Source: Bacillota bacterium
GTDB lineage: Bacteria > Bacillota > Dethiobacteria > DTU022
DNA: 55,364 nucleotides
Direction: 5' to 3'
NCBI GenBank assembly: GCA_030611385.1
Contig: JAUWPV010000011.1
Location: 1 to 55,364 of the forward strand
Each line of letters begins with the position of its first letter. Position 1 is the stretch's first letter. Under the pieces are notes generated by a model. The model was given only the letters and a program-made list of their open reading frames with translations. It was not told the DNA's origin and made no database searches. Positions 1 to 8,671 of this stretch are shown here, in pieces. The position numbers and the translations under genes were made by a program.

Positions 1-90
1 AGCGGCCGCCGCTACTTTGAAATGGCCGAATTTGATGCCTGGTTAAATGACCGGCCTAAAGATATTAAAAAGGTTACGCGTATTGGTTAA
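1..90 (+). CDS. C-terminal end of an unidentified protein
   Basis: Frame 1 is open from the window edge to a TAA at 88-90 and gives 29 residues ending in KKVTRIG. Codon use is GC-rich at third positions, like the region after 11.7 kb and unlike the AT-rich genes that follow. The fragment is too short to assign a family. It matters mainly as the last host-like sequence before a composition break. Confidence 0.5.
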   Translation, partial: SGRRYFEMAEFDAWLNDRPKDIKKVTRIG

Positions 91-150
91 GCTGTTAGTT
101 CTAACTGAAATCGTTTTTACACAACATTACGGACTTGATCATCTGCCGAT

Positions 151-1158
151 GTGTTCAGCGCGATAATTGTACTTTTCTTAGCTTATATTTCATATATTGA
201 TAAGATGAGTCTTGTGCTACTCTTAATTGTACAAGTATTGGTTTCCTTCTCTTATGGATTCTTCGATCCAGCTACCAAGGGCATGATACCTCAATTGGTA
301 GAAGAGGATGAACTGACAAAGACTAACTCAAAAGTAGCTACACTTAGGATATTATCCGGAATAGTAGCACCCCTTATTGCAGTATCATTATATACAGCTT
401 ACGGAGTCACAATACTGTTTATCATAAACGGAGTTTCATTCCTGTTGTCGGGTAGCAGTGAGATGTTTATAAGATACAAACATATTGCCAAGGAATCAAA
501 AGAAGGAATCAAAGGTATCATGGAAGACATGGCCGAAGGAGCCAAATTCATCAAGAACAATGAAATCATCAGAAAATTTAGCTTATACTTCTTGGTGGTG
601 TTTGCATTCATACAACCAGTGTTTGGAGTTATACTTCCACTGTTCTATAGGGCCAAACTCAACTATCCGGATACACAGTACGGGATACTTCAAGTTGCAT
701 TATTTGTAGGAGCTTTGTTAGGAAGTATTGCAGTTGGGGTATTTGTTAAAGAAGACAATTTTAAAAAAGCACTGGTTCTTGGTATAACATCAGTAGTAGC
801 AAGTATGTGTATTTTCGCTGGTGTGTTATTACCGGGAGTAGTATCAGCAGTAGGAAATGATAGCATAGGATACTTCATACTTTTCTCAGCGGTTCTGTTC
901 ATACAGTACACTTCAATAATGTTCATAACCATCCCCCTACAGACAGTCATACAGAAGGCCACACCGAACGAATACATGTCCAGGGTTTTCTCCATCGTTG
1001 GACTCATCAGCAAAGGTGGAATGCCACTTGGAGCACTAGTTTACGGACTCATACTGGGAATGATCGAAATTCATACAGCTACAATGATAGCAGCTGCTAT
1101 CATATTGATGATTTCAGTGAGGTTCCTGACAACGTTTAGAAAAGTGAAAGAGTTTTAA
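151..1158 (+). pseudogene. MFS drug exporter, N-terminally truncated
   Basis: The 335 residues match the body of MFS_3/MefA-type multidrug or macrolide exporters. The family motif FFDPATKGMIP lies near residue 38, followed by about nine hydrophobic segments. Family members run to about 400 residues, and here the first two or three membrane helices and the loop motif A are missing. The frame opens just after a TGA at 136-138, and the GTG at 151 has no Shine-Dalgarno sequence. The rest of the frame is intact, so decay is recent or the 5' end was replaced by the junction at 91-150. Transport function is unlikely. Composition is AT-rich like the genes up to about 11.6 kb. Confidence 0.75.
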
Positions 1159-1192
1159 CACATCTTTTGACATATATTTAAAGGAGGATATC

Positions 1193-3754
1193 ATGATATA
1201 CGGATTTGCTACGAAGGAAAACTTAAATTTACCTCAGATAGGTGGAAAAGCAAAGTCCTTGATAGACACAACCAGCGAAGGTTTTAATGTTCCTGAAGGT
1301 TTTGTACTGACTGTGGATTTCTTCAGCGGTTGGCTTGCAGAAGTTAAAAATACTGATGAATGGAATGCATTCCTATCTTCCACTACTAAAGAATCATGTG
1401 ATGTTTTGAAAAACAGAGCAAGTCAAGTGAGGTTCACGACAGAGCAAATAAATGCCTTAAACGAAGAACTTAAAAAACTTACCGGAAACAAAGTATACGC
1501 AGTTCGTTCTTCGTCTCCTGAAGAAGACTTAAAAGATAAAAGTTTTGCAGGTCAATACGAGACTATATTAGGTGTCACAGATATACATCTGGAAAAAGCG
1601 GTTATTGATGCTTTTGTGTCAATGTTAGATACAAGGGTTGTAGAATACAAGAAAATGAACAATATACCTGTAGATAATCCCCGTATAGCAGTAATCATAC
1701 AAAAACAAATCGCATCTGAAGTAAGTGGCGTGGCTTTTTCTCTGAATCCAACCAACAATGCATATGATGAAGTTATGATAAACGCATCATTTGGTCTAGG
1801 TGAAACCATAGTAGCTGGTCAAGTGTCTCCAGATACTTATGTAGTTGATAAAGTTAAAAAAGAAATCATAGAAAAGAAAGTCAATGAAAAAATCATCGGT
1901 TTGTGGCTTAGTGCCGATGGCGGAACCATTGAAAAAAACAATCGAGAGCCTAGAGCCCAAGCACTTAATGATAAACAAATCATCAAAGTTGCACAATTGG
2001 CAGAGGCTTGTGAAAAACACTTTGGCGAACCTATAGACATAGAGTGGGCTATAGAGAAAGATGAGCTGTATCTACTCCAATCCAGACCGATCACAACATA
2101 TCTACCGTTCTTTGAAGAACTGATGACAAAACCTGGCGAGAAAAAGAAATTCTATATTGATCTTATGATTTTGACACAAGGATTTGATGAATCTATGAGT
2201 GTATTAGGTCTTGAACTCTGGACAGACATGCTAGATAAGATCAAAGGGGGTACTATGACCCCTCAGGTTAATGGTACAGCACCGGCGGTACACGGTCGTC
2301 AGTACATAAGTGTAACAGCGTTTCATAAATTAATGGGCAAGAAGAGCGTTGATATAATATTAAACAGTGATGGGAATTTAAAAAAGATTTTCGAAGAAAT
2401 AGATTTGCAAGCCAACTTCCCTGATCATAAACCCGATGGAACAGAACATTTTAAAAGAACGTTTTTCAAAATGATTATGAAGATGTTACCTGTAATATTA
2501 AAATCACTCTTTGCTAACCATGAAGCTGTAATCCGTGATTATAATGAAAGTGCGGATAACATCATAAAAAAAGCAAAAAATTTAAGTAAAGATGATGATT
2601 TTGAACATAATGTGTCTAAAATATTAGAGTTATTATTGACGATTATGAGTACCGTATCACTTATATATGCTGGTATGATCGGGCAAGCTTCAGTGAAGAA
2701 GATGTTTAAAGGTGAAGATATTGAAAAAGAAGTTATTACTCTATCTATGGATCTTGATGGTAACCCAACAAGCGCAATGGGACATCTATTATACAAAATG
2801 GCTTGTTATGATGACTTCAAGAACACATCCTCAAGAGAAGAATTTGTTAAAAAATGTGAAGAGAGAAGTTATGGTGATGCTTTCTTGAAAGATTATGATG
2901 AGTTTATGGACAAGTATTCTGTTCGTGGCATGAAAGAAATTGATGTAGCATCCATGCGGGTTTATGAAGATGTTGGCTTATTATATGACAAACTAGTAGA
3001 CATCAATACTAAAAACAATCAGATCACGACTGTTAAACAAAAAAGAAAAGTAGCTTATGACAAACTTCTGCAAGTTGCAAAGGAAAAAGGAAAAGAAAAG
3101 AAATTCGTAAAAGCTGCTGCTAAATATCAAGCTACATTTGGCTATAGAGAACATCCAAAGTATATAGTGGTTTATATATATGCAATGCTTCATAACATAT
3201 GTCATGAAATGGCTGAAGAATGGGTAAAAGAAGGGCGGCTGGAAGATCCTAGTCAGATTTTTGATCTTCGTGTTGATGAAATATCAAAAGCTCAAAAAGA
3301 TCCGAGTTTTGATATGATGGCTGCCAGGGATAAAAATCTTGAAGGTTACAAGAAAGTAGAAAAAGTTACAATTTGGCCGCTGGTAATAGACAGTCGCGGT
3401 AAGATTTATAAACCAAAGCTGGAAATAAAAGATGGTGATATTGTCGGTGATCCAATTGCTCCAGGAAAGGTAATCGGTAAAGCAAAAGTGCTCAGAAGTC
3501 CTTTTGAAAAACCGCTTAACCCAGGTGAAATTCTTATCGCAAGAGCAACAGAGCCTTCTTGGACACCTATATTTATCAATGCTGCAGGTGTTATTATGGA
3601 AATTGGTGGACCACTTCAACATGGTGGAATTATTGCAAGAGAGTATGGCATACCTTGTGTAAGTGGACTTATTGGAATAATGGACATAGTAAAAGATGGT
3701 GACTTGTTAGAGGTTGATGGTTATAATGGTATTGTGAAAATATTAAAAGAATAA
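1193..3754 (+). CDS. PEP synthase / rifampin phosphotransferase-like enzyme
   Basis: The 853-residue protein has the three-part plan of PEP-synthase-like phosphotransferases. An N-terminal ATP-grasp domain (about 1-310) carries VRSSSPEEDL, SGVAFSLNP and DIEWA..LYLLQSRPIT. A long central domain runs from about 320 to 745. A C-terminal swivelling phosphohistidine domain carries the candidate His810 in LQHGGIIAREYGIP. It lacks the TIM barrel of pyruvate phosphate dikinase. Length and layout are those of rifampin phosphotransferase (about 870 residues), which moves the beta-phosphate of ATP onto its drug by way of the histidine. The usual LSHAAI around the histidine reads LQHGGI here, and the central domain decides the substrate, so the substrate is unknown. 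Start: ATG after AAAGGAGG. Confidence 0.8.
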   Translation: MIYGFATKENLNLPQIGGKAKSLIDTTSEGFNVPEGFVLTVDFFSGWLAEVKNTDEWNAFLSSTTKESCDVLKNRASQVRFTTEQINALNEELKKLTGNKVYAVRSSSPEEDLKDKSFAGQYETILGVTDIHLEKAVIDAFVSMLDTRVVEYKKMNNIPVDNPRIAVIIQKQIASEVSGVAFSLNPTNNAYDEVMINASFGLGETIVAGQVSPDTYVVDKVKKEIIEKKVNEKIIGLWLSADGGTIEKNNREPRAQALNDKQIIKVAQLAEACEKHFGEPIDIEWAIEKDELYLLQSRPITTYLPFFEELMTKPGEKKKFYIDLMILTQGFDESMSVLGLELWTDMLDKIKGGTMTPQVNGTAPAVHGRQYISVTAFHKLMGKKSVDIILNSDGNLKKIFEEIDLQANFPDHKPDGTEHFKRTFFKMIMKMLPVILKSLFANHEAVIRDYNESADNIIKKAKNLSKDDDFEHNVSKILELLLTIMSTVSLIYAGMIGQASVKKMFKGEDIEKEVITLSMDLDGNPTSAMGHLLYKMACYDDFKNTSSREEFVKKCEERSYGDAFLKDYDEFMDKYSVRGMKEIDVASMRVYEDVGLLYDKLVDINTKNNQITTVKQKRKVAYDKLLQVAKEKGKEKKFVKAAAKYQATFGYREHPKYIVVYIYAMLHNICHEMAEEWVKEGRLEDPSQIFDLRVDEISKAQKDPSFDMMAARDKNLEGYKKVEKVTIWPLVIDSRGKIYKPKLEIKDGDIVGDPIAPGKVIGKAKVLRSPFEKPLNPGEILIARATEPSWTPIFINAAGVIMEIGGPLQHGGIIAREYGIPCVSGLIGIMDIVKDGDLLEVDGYNGIVKILKE

Positions 3755-3782
3755 CAAAAAAAGAGATAGGAGATGTGAAATA

Positions 3783-4055
3783 ATGTCAGATAAAAAACAG
3801 TTTACGACTGAACAAGCAAAGGAATACGGTGAAAAACTAGGGGTAGATTGGAAGAAATTTGATGTAGAACAATTCCGGATGGGCATGGATGTAGAACTTG
3901 AACATGGAAATAGGGATCCTCTTACGAATGTGACAAATAATGACCCCTTGACCACAGCTAAGATTGCTTTGGCGCATTTAAATGAATTCCCGGATTACTA
4001 TACCCGCCTTGAAAAGATGGAAGATGAAGCTGAAGAATATTGGAAAAATAAATAG
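3783..4055 (+). CDS. DUF5661 family small protein
   Basis: This is a 90-residue acidic soluble protein with no signal peptide or membrane segment. The C-terminal pattern ALAHLNEFPDYYTRL is what I recognise from DUF5661 proteins, which are often carried on phages and plasmids and have no known function. It starts at ATG 3783, 28 bases after the phosphotransferase stop, behind GGAGATG, and is probably co-transcribed with it. Composition is AT-rich, as in its neighbours. Confidence 0.65.
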   Translation: MSDKKQFTTEQAKEYGEKLGVDWKKFDVEQFRMGMDVELEHGNRDPLTNVTNNDPLTTAKIALAHLNEFPDYYTRLEKMEDEAEEYWKNK

Positions 4056-4199
4056 AATAAAAGTAAACATTTCCATAAATCAGAATAGGAATATCAATGA
4101 CCACTTGAAAAGTATAAAATGTAAAATAGTTGAAACTGATGACTATACTAATCCAATTACTTTCAACTACTTCATAGGGGAATAAGGTGATCACTGAAT

Positions 4200-4646
4200 A
4201 TGGAAGAAAAACTCATTGCTCCCTGTGGGATGAATTGTGGAGTATGCATCAGTTATCTGGCGATGAAAAACGACCTGAACAAGCAGGGGTTTGCCAGGAA
4301 ATACTGCGCCGGCTGCATGCCTCGCGGCAAGAATTGCACCTTCATGAAAAGTCAGTGTGATCTGCTGGGGAAAGGCCTTGTCCGGTTTTGCCATGAATGC
4401 GACGATTTTCCTTGCAGCCGGCTGAAAACCCTCGATAAGCGCTACCGTACCAAATATCATATGAGCATGGTCGAAAACCTCGAATTCATCAAAGAGCATG
4501 GCATGGAGCGGTTCCTGAAAAAGGAAGAGGCAAAGTGGCGCTGCCCAGAATGTGGTGATGTAATAAGCTGCCACAACGGTCTGTGCTTACATTGCGGTGT
4601 GGATAAACTGCGCCAGAAAAAAACGTATCGCTGGGATGAGCAGTAG
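4200..4646 (+). CDS. DUF3795 cysteine-rich protein
   Basis: This 148-residue protein is rich in cysteine pairs: CGMNCGVC near the N-terminus, CAGC, CHECDDFPC in the middle, and a C-terminal zinc-ribbon-like CPEC...CHNGLCLHC. The opening 'APCGMNCGVC' and the 'C..CDDFPC' block are typical of DUF3795, a family of unknown function common in anaerobes and probably metal binding. Start is ATG 4200 after AAGGTGA. Its GC content is clearly higher than that of the genes on either side, so it may have a different origin within the island. Confidence 0.75.
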   Translation: MEEKLIAPCGMNCGVCISYLAMKNDLNKQGFARKYCAGCMPRGKNCTFMKSQCDLLGKGLVRFCHECDDFPCSRLKTLDKRYRTKYHMSMVENLEFIKEHGMERFLKKEEAKWRCPECGDVISCHNGLCLHCGVDKLRQKKTYRWDEQ

Positions 4647-4890
4647 ATTTCACAGACCAAATTAATACTTTAAACTAAGTCACGCAATAAACTATATTAT
4701 CCGTAATAAACAATCATATTCAGGAATACACAATCCTGCTAAGAAAGGGGGAATTATTCTTGATGGGGGCCGTAATTTATTGCAGAATTATACAATTGCG
4801 CGTAAAGAATGAGAGTTTTGAGGGATAGTATATTAGTTTTTATGAAAACGATTTTACTGGAATGTGTAATTGAATAATATTAATTTAGGA
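4647..4890. other. intergenic, no gene recognised
   Basis: This AT-rich spacer lies between the DUF3795 gene and a terminator. A 21-codon open frame at 4763-4828 behind GGGGG is the only coding hint, and it resembles nothing I know. Confidence 0.4.
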
Positions 4891-4932
4891 CCGTCAGTTG
4901 GGGAGAGCTACTCCTTGATTGACGGTTTTTTT
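4891..4932 (+). terminator. Rho-independent terminator
   Basis: A 15-base-pair stem (4891-4905 with 4911-4925) around a 5-base loop is followed by eight Ts. Four of the pairs are G-U on the plus transcript. They would be A-C mismatches on the minus transcript, so the signal works well in only one direction. It lies 90 bases upstream of the PadR gene and either ends readthrough from the island or attenuates that gene. Confidence 0.85.
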
Positions 4933-5024
4933 TATTGATTGACAAGTTATTAAAAGCGGAATATACTATGTTCACAAGGACTATATGCATAAGGAATATA
5001 GCATCACTAATGGGAGGTGACCCA

Positions 5025-5396
5025 GTGATTGAAGAACATGCTTTGTTTTGTAATGGTAAGCATCACAAAATGGAAAGGTTCTTAGAGGTATGTCTGCTGC
5101 TACTCTTATATGATGAAGTAGGCTATGGTTACGGACTTATAGAGAAACTGGTGTTTTTCGGGTTCTCAGAAGACGAACTGAATGTGAGTACATTGTATCG
5201 AACCTTAAGAAAAATGGAAAAGGAAGATTTGGTCACGTCCAATTGGGAAGAAGGCGGTCCAGGGCCAAGGAGAAGGATCTATGAGACAACAGAAAACGGA
5301 AAAAATGGATTGAATCAATGGATACAAATATTGAAGGTTAGAAAATCTCGAATTGAAAAGCTGATAAGCCGGTATGATGATCTTAATATAGTTTAA
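5025..5396 (+). CDS. PadR family transcriptional regulator
   Basis: A 123-residue winged-helix protein. The PadR core begins at MERFLEVCLLLLL and continues through YGYGLIEKL, STLYRTLRKMEKEDLV and the wing GPRRRIYETTENG, with a short C-terminal helix for dimer contacts. I chose GTG 5025 because GGGAGGTGA sits five bases upstream. An upstream TTG (4935) would add 30 residues unlike the family. PadR proteins usually repress neighbouring genes and release on binding a small molecule. The downstream cupin and permease genes are the likely targets. Confidence 0.85.
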   Translation: MIEEHALFCNGKHHKMERFLEVCLLLLLYDEVGYGYGLIEKLVFFGFSEDELNVSTLYRTLRKMEKEDLVTSNWEEGGPGPRRRIYETTENGKNGLNQWIQILKVRKSRIEKLISRYDDLNIV

Positions 5397-5506
5397 ATTG
5401 GAAATTGGAGAATAGGTAGTTAAATCCGTATAATTATGTAAAATAGCGAACCATTTCTTTTCCCCTTGGGAAAAAATTAAAAGCATAGAAAGTGAGGAAA
5501 ATGTAA

Positions 5507-5815
5507 ATGGAGATATTTGATTTGATGAAACTAGAAGCAGAAAGTTATGAGAATAGAAGTGTAAATGTGTTTTTCCAAAATGATTTATTCAAAATACGTG
5601 TGATTGTACTTGAAGCGAACGGGAAGATTCCGGCTTGTCAGATGGATTCGTATGTTATGTTTTACGTTGTCAAGGGTGAGGTGCTTTTACGGAAAAATAA
5701 CGAATCATCCGTCCTTAAAGAAAACCAAGTATTCATCACTGAGCCAGCATTGCTTTCAATGGAAACAATTACAGGAGCAAGGCTTATGGGTGTACAAATC
5801 AAGACGCGAGAATAG
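5507..5815 (+). CDS. Small cupin-domain protein
   Basis: The 102 residues form one short beta-barrel. Residues 20-100 show the cupin rhythm, with IPACQMDSYVMFYVVKGEV as a weak motif 1 and LKENQVFITEP as motif 2. The usual HxH and trailing histidine metal ligands are absent, so metal binding is doubtful and a ligand-sensing role is as likely as catalysis. Start: ATG after GTGAGGAAAATGTAA. It ends 13 bases before the first permease gene and is probably in one operon with it. Confidence 0.65.
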   Translation: MEIFDLMKLEAESYENRSVNVFFQNDLFKIRVIVLEANGKIPACQMDSYVMFYVVKGEVLLRKNNESSVLKENQVFITEPALLSMETITGARLMGVQIKTRE

Positions 5816-5828
5816 GAAGGTGATTTGA

Positions 5829-6308
5829 ATGGCCACTATTATCACTATTTACGGCTTATTGGGTATATGTCTTGTGGCATCATTAATAAAAAGCAGGGAA
5901 AAAACAAAGAAAGCCTTTAAGATTGCAGGGAAGGCGCTATTTAAGACAGCACCCAGTCTCTTGACAGTACTCGGGATTGTAGGATTAACCTTAGGTATCT
6001 TAACGCCAGAGACTATCTCAAGTTTGGTGGGTGCAGAAGCAGGTTTTACAGCGACGATCCTTGCAGCAGTGATCGGTGCGATTACCTTGATTCCTTCATT
6101 GGTAGCCTTTCCCCTTGCGGGCTCGCTTCTGCGCTCTGGTGCTACAGTCATGACAATATCAGCGTTCATTACCACCCTTGTCATGGTTGGGGTAGTGACT
6201 GCTCCTATGGAAATAAAAGCACTCGGAAATAAATTCACACTGCTGCGCAATAGTCTGGGCTTTATTGCGGCTTTAACCATTGCAGGGATTATGGGGGCGC
6301 TATTATAA
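5829..6308 (+). CDS. Half-size permease, first partner (ArsP/YraQ-like)
   Basis: A 159-residue protein with four hydrophobic segments, at about 1-20, 40-65, 75-110 and 115-158. The segment ITLIPSLVAFPLAGSLLRSGA resembles the repeat of COG0701-type permeases (ArsP/YraQ), which export methylated arsenicals or unknown ligands. Family members usually carry two such repeats in one chain of about 300-350 residues. Here each repeat has its own gene, and the stop at 6306-6308 overlaps the start of the next by one base, so the two halves are translationally coupled and probably form a heterodimer. The substrate is not evident. Confidence 0.7.
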   Translation: MATIITIYGLLGICLVASLIKSREKTKKAFKIAGKALFKTAPSLLTVLGIVGLTLGILTPETISSLVGAEAGFTATILAAVIGAITLIPSLVAFPLAGSLLRSGATVMTISAFITTLVMVGVVTAPMEIKALGNKFTLLRNSLGFIAALTIAGIMGALL

Positions 6309-6841
6309 TGGGTCTTCTGAAGAAATTTAAATCCCCTGTCCTCATAGCTTTTGTATTTATTGGTTTAGCAATATGGATGCCGAGTACAGCAACCCGTTCG
6401 TCATTGGTCACACTTGATTACTTCAAAGAGATGGCTCTGATCATACCCCCAGTTTTCATTCTAATGGGATTGATGGAAATCTGGATTCCAAAAGATAAGA
6501 TTCAGAAGTGGCTTGGAAGTGAATCAGGAATGAAGGGTGTAGTGATTTCCTTTGCACTTGGAACATTGCCAACCGGACCTTTGTATGTTGCGTTCCCGAT
6601 GACGGCATCTTTGCTTCGCAAGGGGGCCAGCATAACCAATATGGTTATATTCTTAGGTTCGTGGGCGGCCTTAAAAATACCTCAGCTTATGGTTGAAATT
6701 AAGTTTTTAGGAATCGTATTTACCTCCCTGCGATTTATTTTAACGTTTATTGCATTGGTGTTAGTGGGGACGTTGATGGAGTTTATACTACGCAGAAAAC
6801 CTGATCAGGAGTGGCTTGATAATATTATCGATGAAAGGTAA
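6308..6841 (+). CDS. Half-size permease, second partner (ArsP/YraQ-like)
   Basis: The 177-residue membrane protein complements its upstream neighbour. A hydrophobic N-terminus is followed by EMALIIPPVFILMGLMEIW, a cytoplasmic stretch IPKDKIQKWLG, and the repeat motif LGTLPTGPLYVAFPMTASLLRKGA. The latter mirrors the motif in the first half and is typical of this permease family. The chain ends in a charged tail. ATG 6308 overlaps the previous stop by one base. The two proteins together equal one full-size permease. The ligand is unknown, since the cysteines that ArsP uses for arsenicals are not recognisable. Confidence 0.7.
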   Translation: MGLLKKFKSPVLIAFVFIGLAIWMPSTATRSSLVTLDYFKEMALIIPPVFILMGLMEIWIPKDKIQKWLGSESGMKGVVISFALGTLPTGPLYVAFPMTASLLRKGASITNMVIFLGSWAALKIPQLMVEIKFLGIVFTSLRFILTFIALVLVGTLMEFILRRKPDQEWLDNIIDER

Positions 6842-6899
6842 CAACAACCTAATAAAGCAGAAATGTAAGTTTCTATAGGGTGTTGAATAGGAGGCAACT

Positions 6900-7535
6900 G
6901 TGTCTAATATCATTAAACTAAAAACATTGTTATTAACACCTTTAATAAAATTTGCTGTTAAGCATCCAGGCATCATGGAAACGAAAATATTTATGAAAGC
7001 GATGATCATATTTCCAGCAAAATTAAGCAAAAGCTATGATGCTAAAATTGTTGCAGGCATAAATGATTATGAGATGGCTTTGGATAGTGGTCTGGCTAGA
7101 ATAAATAGTGAACCAGAAATAATTCTTGATTTGTGCACAGGAACTGGTTTTGCAGCATTTAAGATAGCAAAATTATTTCCGGTAGCAATGATTGATGCAG
7201 TGGATCAGAGTAAAGAAATGATAGAGATTGCACGAGAAAAAGCAAAAGTAGATGGAATTCAAAATATCCACTTTAAAAAAGGAAATGCAATAAAATTAGA
7301 ATATGCCGATAATGAATTTGATTTTATCGCCACATCAAATGCACCAATATACTTGTCTGAAGCTGTCCGAGTATTAAGACCAGGCGGATTGATTCTTGTA
7401 GCCTATTCTTTCGGCGGAGATGCATTTGGAAAGGCAAAGAAAATCATTTCTCACTATCTTGAGATGAATGGGCTAAAACTATTGGAAATAAAAAGCATAG
7501 GAAGTGGGGCATATGTTCTTGGAGAAAAAAAGTAA
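6900..7535 (+). CDS. Class I SAM-dependent methyltransferase
   Basis: A 211-residue Rossmann-fold methyltransferase. Motif I is ILDLCTGTGFAA (about 78-89), motif II an acidic residue in IDAVDQS, and motif post-I the GNAIKLEYADNEFDFI segment. RVLRPGGLILV marks the typical motif III. The first 60 residues are hydrophobic and basic and may touch the membrane. GTG 6900 follows AGGAGGC. It lacks the spaced cysteines of arsenite methyltransferase ArsM, so the neighbouring ArsP-like permease does not by itself make this an arsenic gene. The substrate is unknown. It closes the PadR-cupin-permease group. Confidence 0.75.
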   Translation: MSNIIKLKTLLLTPLIKFAVKHPGIMETKIFMKAMIIFPAKLSKSYDAKIVAGINDYEMALDSGLARINSEPEIILDLCTGTGFAAFKIAKLFPVAMIDAVDQSKEMIEIAREKAKVDGIQNIHFKKGNAIKLEYADNEFDFIATSNAPIYLSEAVRVLRPGGLILVAYSFGGDAFGKAKKIISHYLEMNGLKLLEIKSIGSGAYVLGEKK

Positions 7536-8067
7536 CAAGGCTTCACTATTCGAATTAATCGCGCCAATTTATATTTTATTTACAAACCACACCGAAAGTT
7601 AAATATCCTTATATTTTCAATCTGAGGATATACTCTAGGGGTAGCATGTGGAAAATTTCTATTATTGAGTAAAGGTTCAAAATCGGAAAAAGCGAGGGCC
7701 CCTTGATCTATGGGGGGCGTATAAATGTGCGAAATTGGATTATTGCGTGATAATATGAGAACGAACGGAGAAACACACGTAGAGATAGTATGTTTGATGG
7801 AACGTGTAGATAAGAAGTAGAACTGAATGATGCTCGTGAATTATTTATATATCAAGGTTTAGAATTGATAGCCACCTGCGACAGGGATGTATAATGCTCT
7901 CCTGAACATAGGATTTCGCAAAATAACATTGACATGTTCTCGCGTATGTAGGGTTGCACAAATCTTGAAAGACATCAATGATGTCCTCGCGACACATGTG
8001 GAGTGTGTGGTAGGAATACAAAAGACAAAGTAATAGAAATTGTCCAGTTTACAATGTTGTTGTGTTC
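7536..8067. other. Intergenic, no gene recognised
   Basis: These 530 AT-rich bases lie between the methyltransferase and a convergent membrane protein gene. A 31-codon frame at 7725-7820 behind GGGGG is the only open frame with a ribosome site, and it has no recognisable motif. I see no tRNA, repeat or strong terminator. The stretch reads like worn sequence. Confidence 0.4.
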
Positions 8068-8520
8068 TCATCGTCTACGCCATATGTTACGGTTTACTTT
8101 TTTGTTCATTACAATCAGCCCCGCGACAAATGTTATGACACAGATACTTATATATGGAATCATAAGCATTAAACCACCCCAGTCTGCTTGGGTGCCGGTA
8201 TAGCTTGCAGTGTTAATGCTCATTGCAACACCGCTCAAGATATAAGCAACGGGAATCAGTCCAATGATATATATTGAGAGTTCCTTTGCTTTGAGTCCAA
8301 TCAAAATAAAAGTTACGCCTGTTATCCAGTTCGATATGCCGAATGTGCCCAGTAACCGTAATTGATCAGCTGCGGCGTTAGTTAAATCCAGTCCTGCAAT
8401 ATTGAATGCTGCATGCTCTAATAGAACGGTGTGCATAAAGCCGCGGAATAAGTCTATACATCCCAGCATAATGAGTACGATCCATACAAATTTCGGCGCT
8501 TGCTTTTTGAGTTTATCCAT
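8068..8520 (-). CDS. Four-helix integral membrane protein
   Basis: A 150-residue protein with four predicted membrane helices, at about 12-32, 55-78, 85-108 and 118-140, short loops and a basic tail (NKKVNRNIWRRR). I do not recognise the family; it may be a small DUF of unknown function. The start MDKLKKQ was chosen because GGGGAGG lies six bases upstream. A start five codons further up would fall on that site. It may be translationally coupled to the small gene upstream, whose stop codon lies within the same ribosome site region. Confidence 0.6.
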   Translation of the reverse strand: MDKLKKQAPKFVWIVLIMLGCIDLFRGFMHTVLLEHAAFNIAGLDLTNAAADQLRLLGTFGISNWITGVTFILIGLKAKELSIYIIGLIPVAYILSGVAMSINTASYTGTQADWGGLMLMIPYISICVITFVAGLIVMNKKVNRNIWRRR

Positions 8521-8521
8521 T

Positions 8522-8671
8522 TTAAACCTCCCCATATATATTATTTATTACCAGCAACAGTACCAACATGATGATGCAAAGCACAACCCATATATAATTT
8601 TCCGCTGCTCCTGGTCGGACAGATCGATGTCGATTAGGATCTTTATATAGAGGAAAACAAGAATTATTCAT
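8522..8671 (-). CDS. Possible 49-residue single-span membrane protein
   Basis: This short frame begins MNNSCFPLYKDP, has a basic stretch to about residue 25, then one strong hydrophobic helix (IWVVLCIIMLVLLLVI) and ends NNIYGEV. Its stop overlaps the leader of the downstream membrane protein, so GGGGAGG lies within its last codons, an arrangement typical of coupled gene pairs. It has no clear ribosome site of its own, which is the main reason for doubt. Confidence 0.4.
   Translation of the reverse strand: MNNSCFPLYKDPNRHRSVRPGAAENYIWVVLCIIMLVLLLVINNIYGEV

Noticed and set aside
3982-4185. 67-codon frame overlapping the end of the DUF5661 gene
   Set aside because: It has no ribosome site and overlaps a convincing gene in another frame.
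4763-4828. 21-codon frame behind GGGGG
   Set aside because: It is short and has no motif; the ribosome-like site alone is not enough.
6900-7535. Arsenite methyltransferase ArsM
   Set aside because: The conserved cysteines of ArsM are missing (only one cysteine, in motif I).
7725-7820. 31-codon frame with GGGGG upstream
   Set aside because: There is no family resemblance and the surrounding DNA looks worn.
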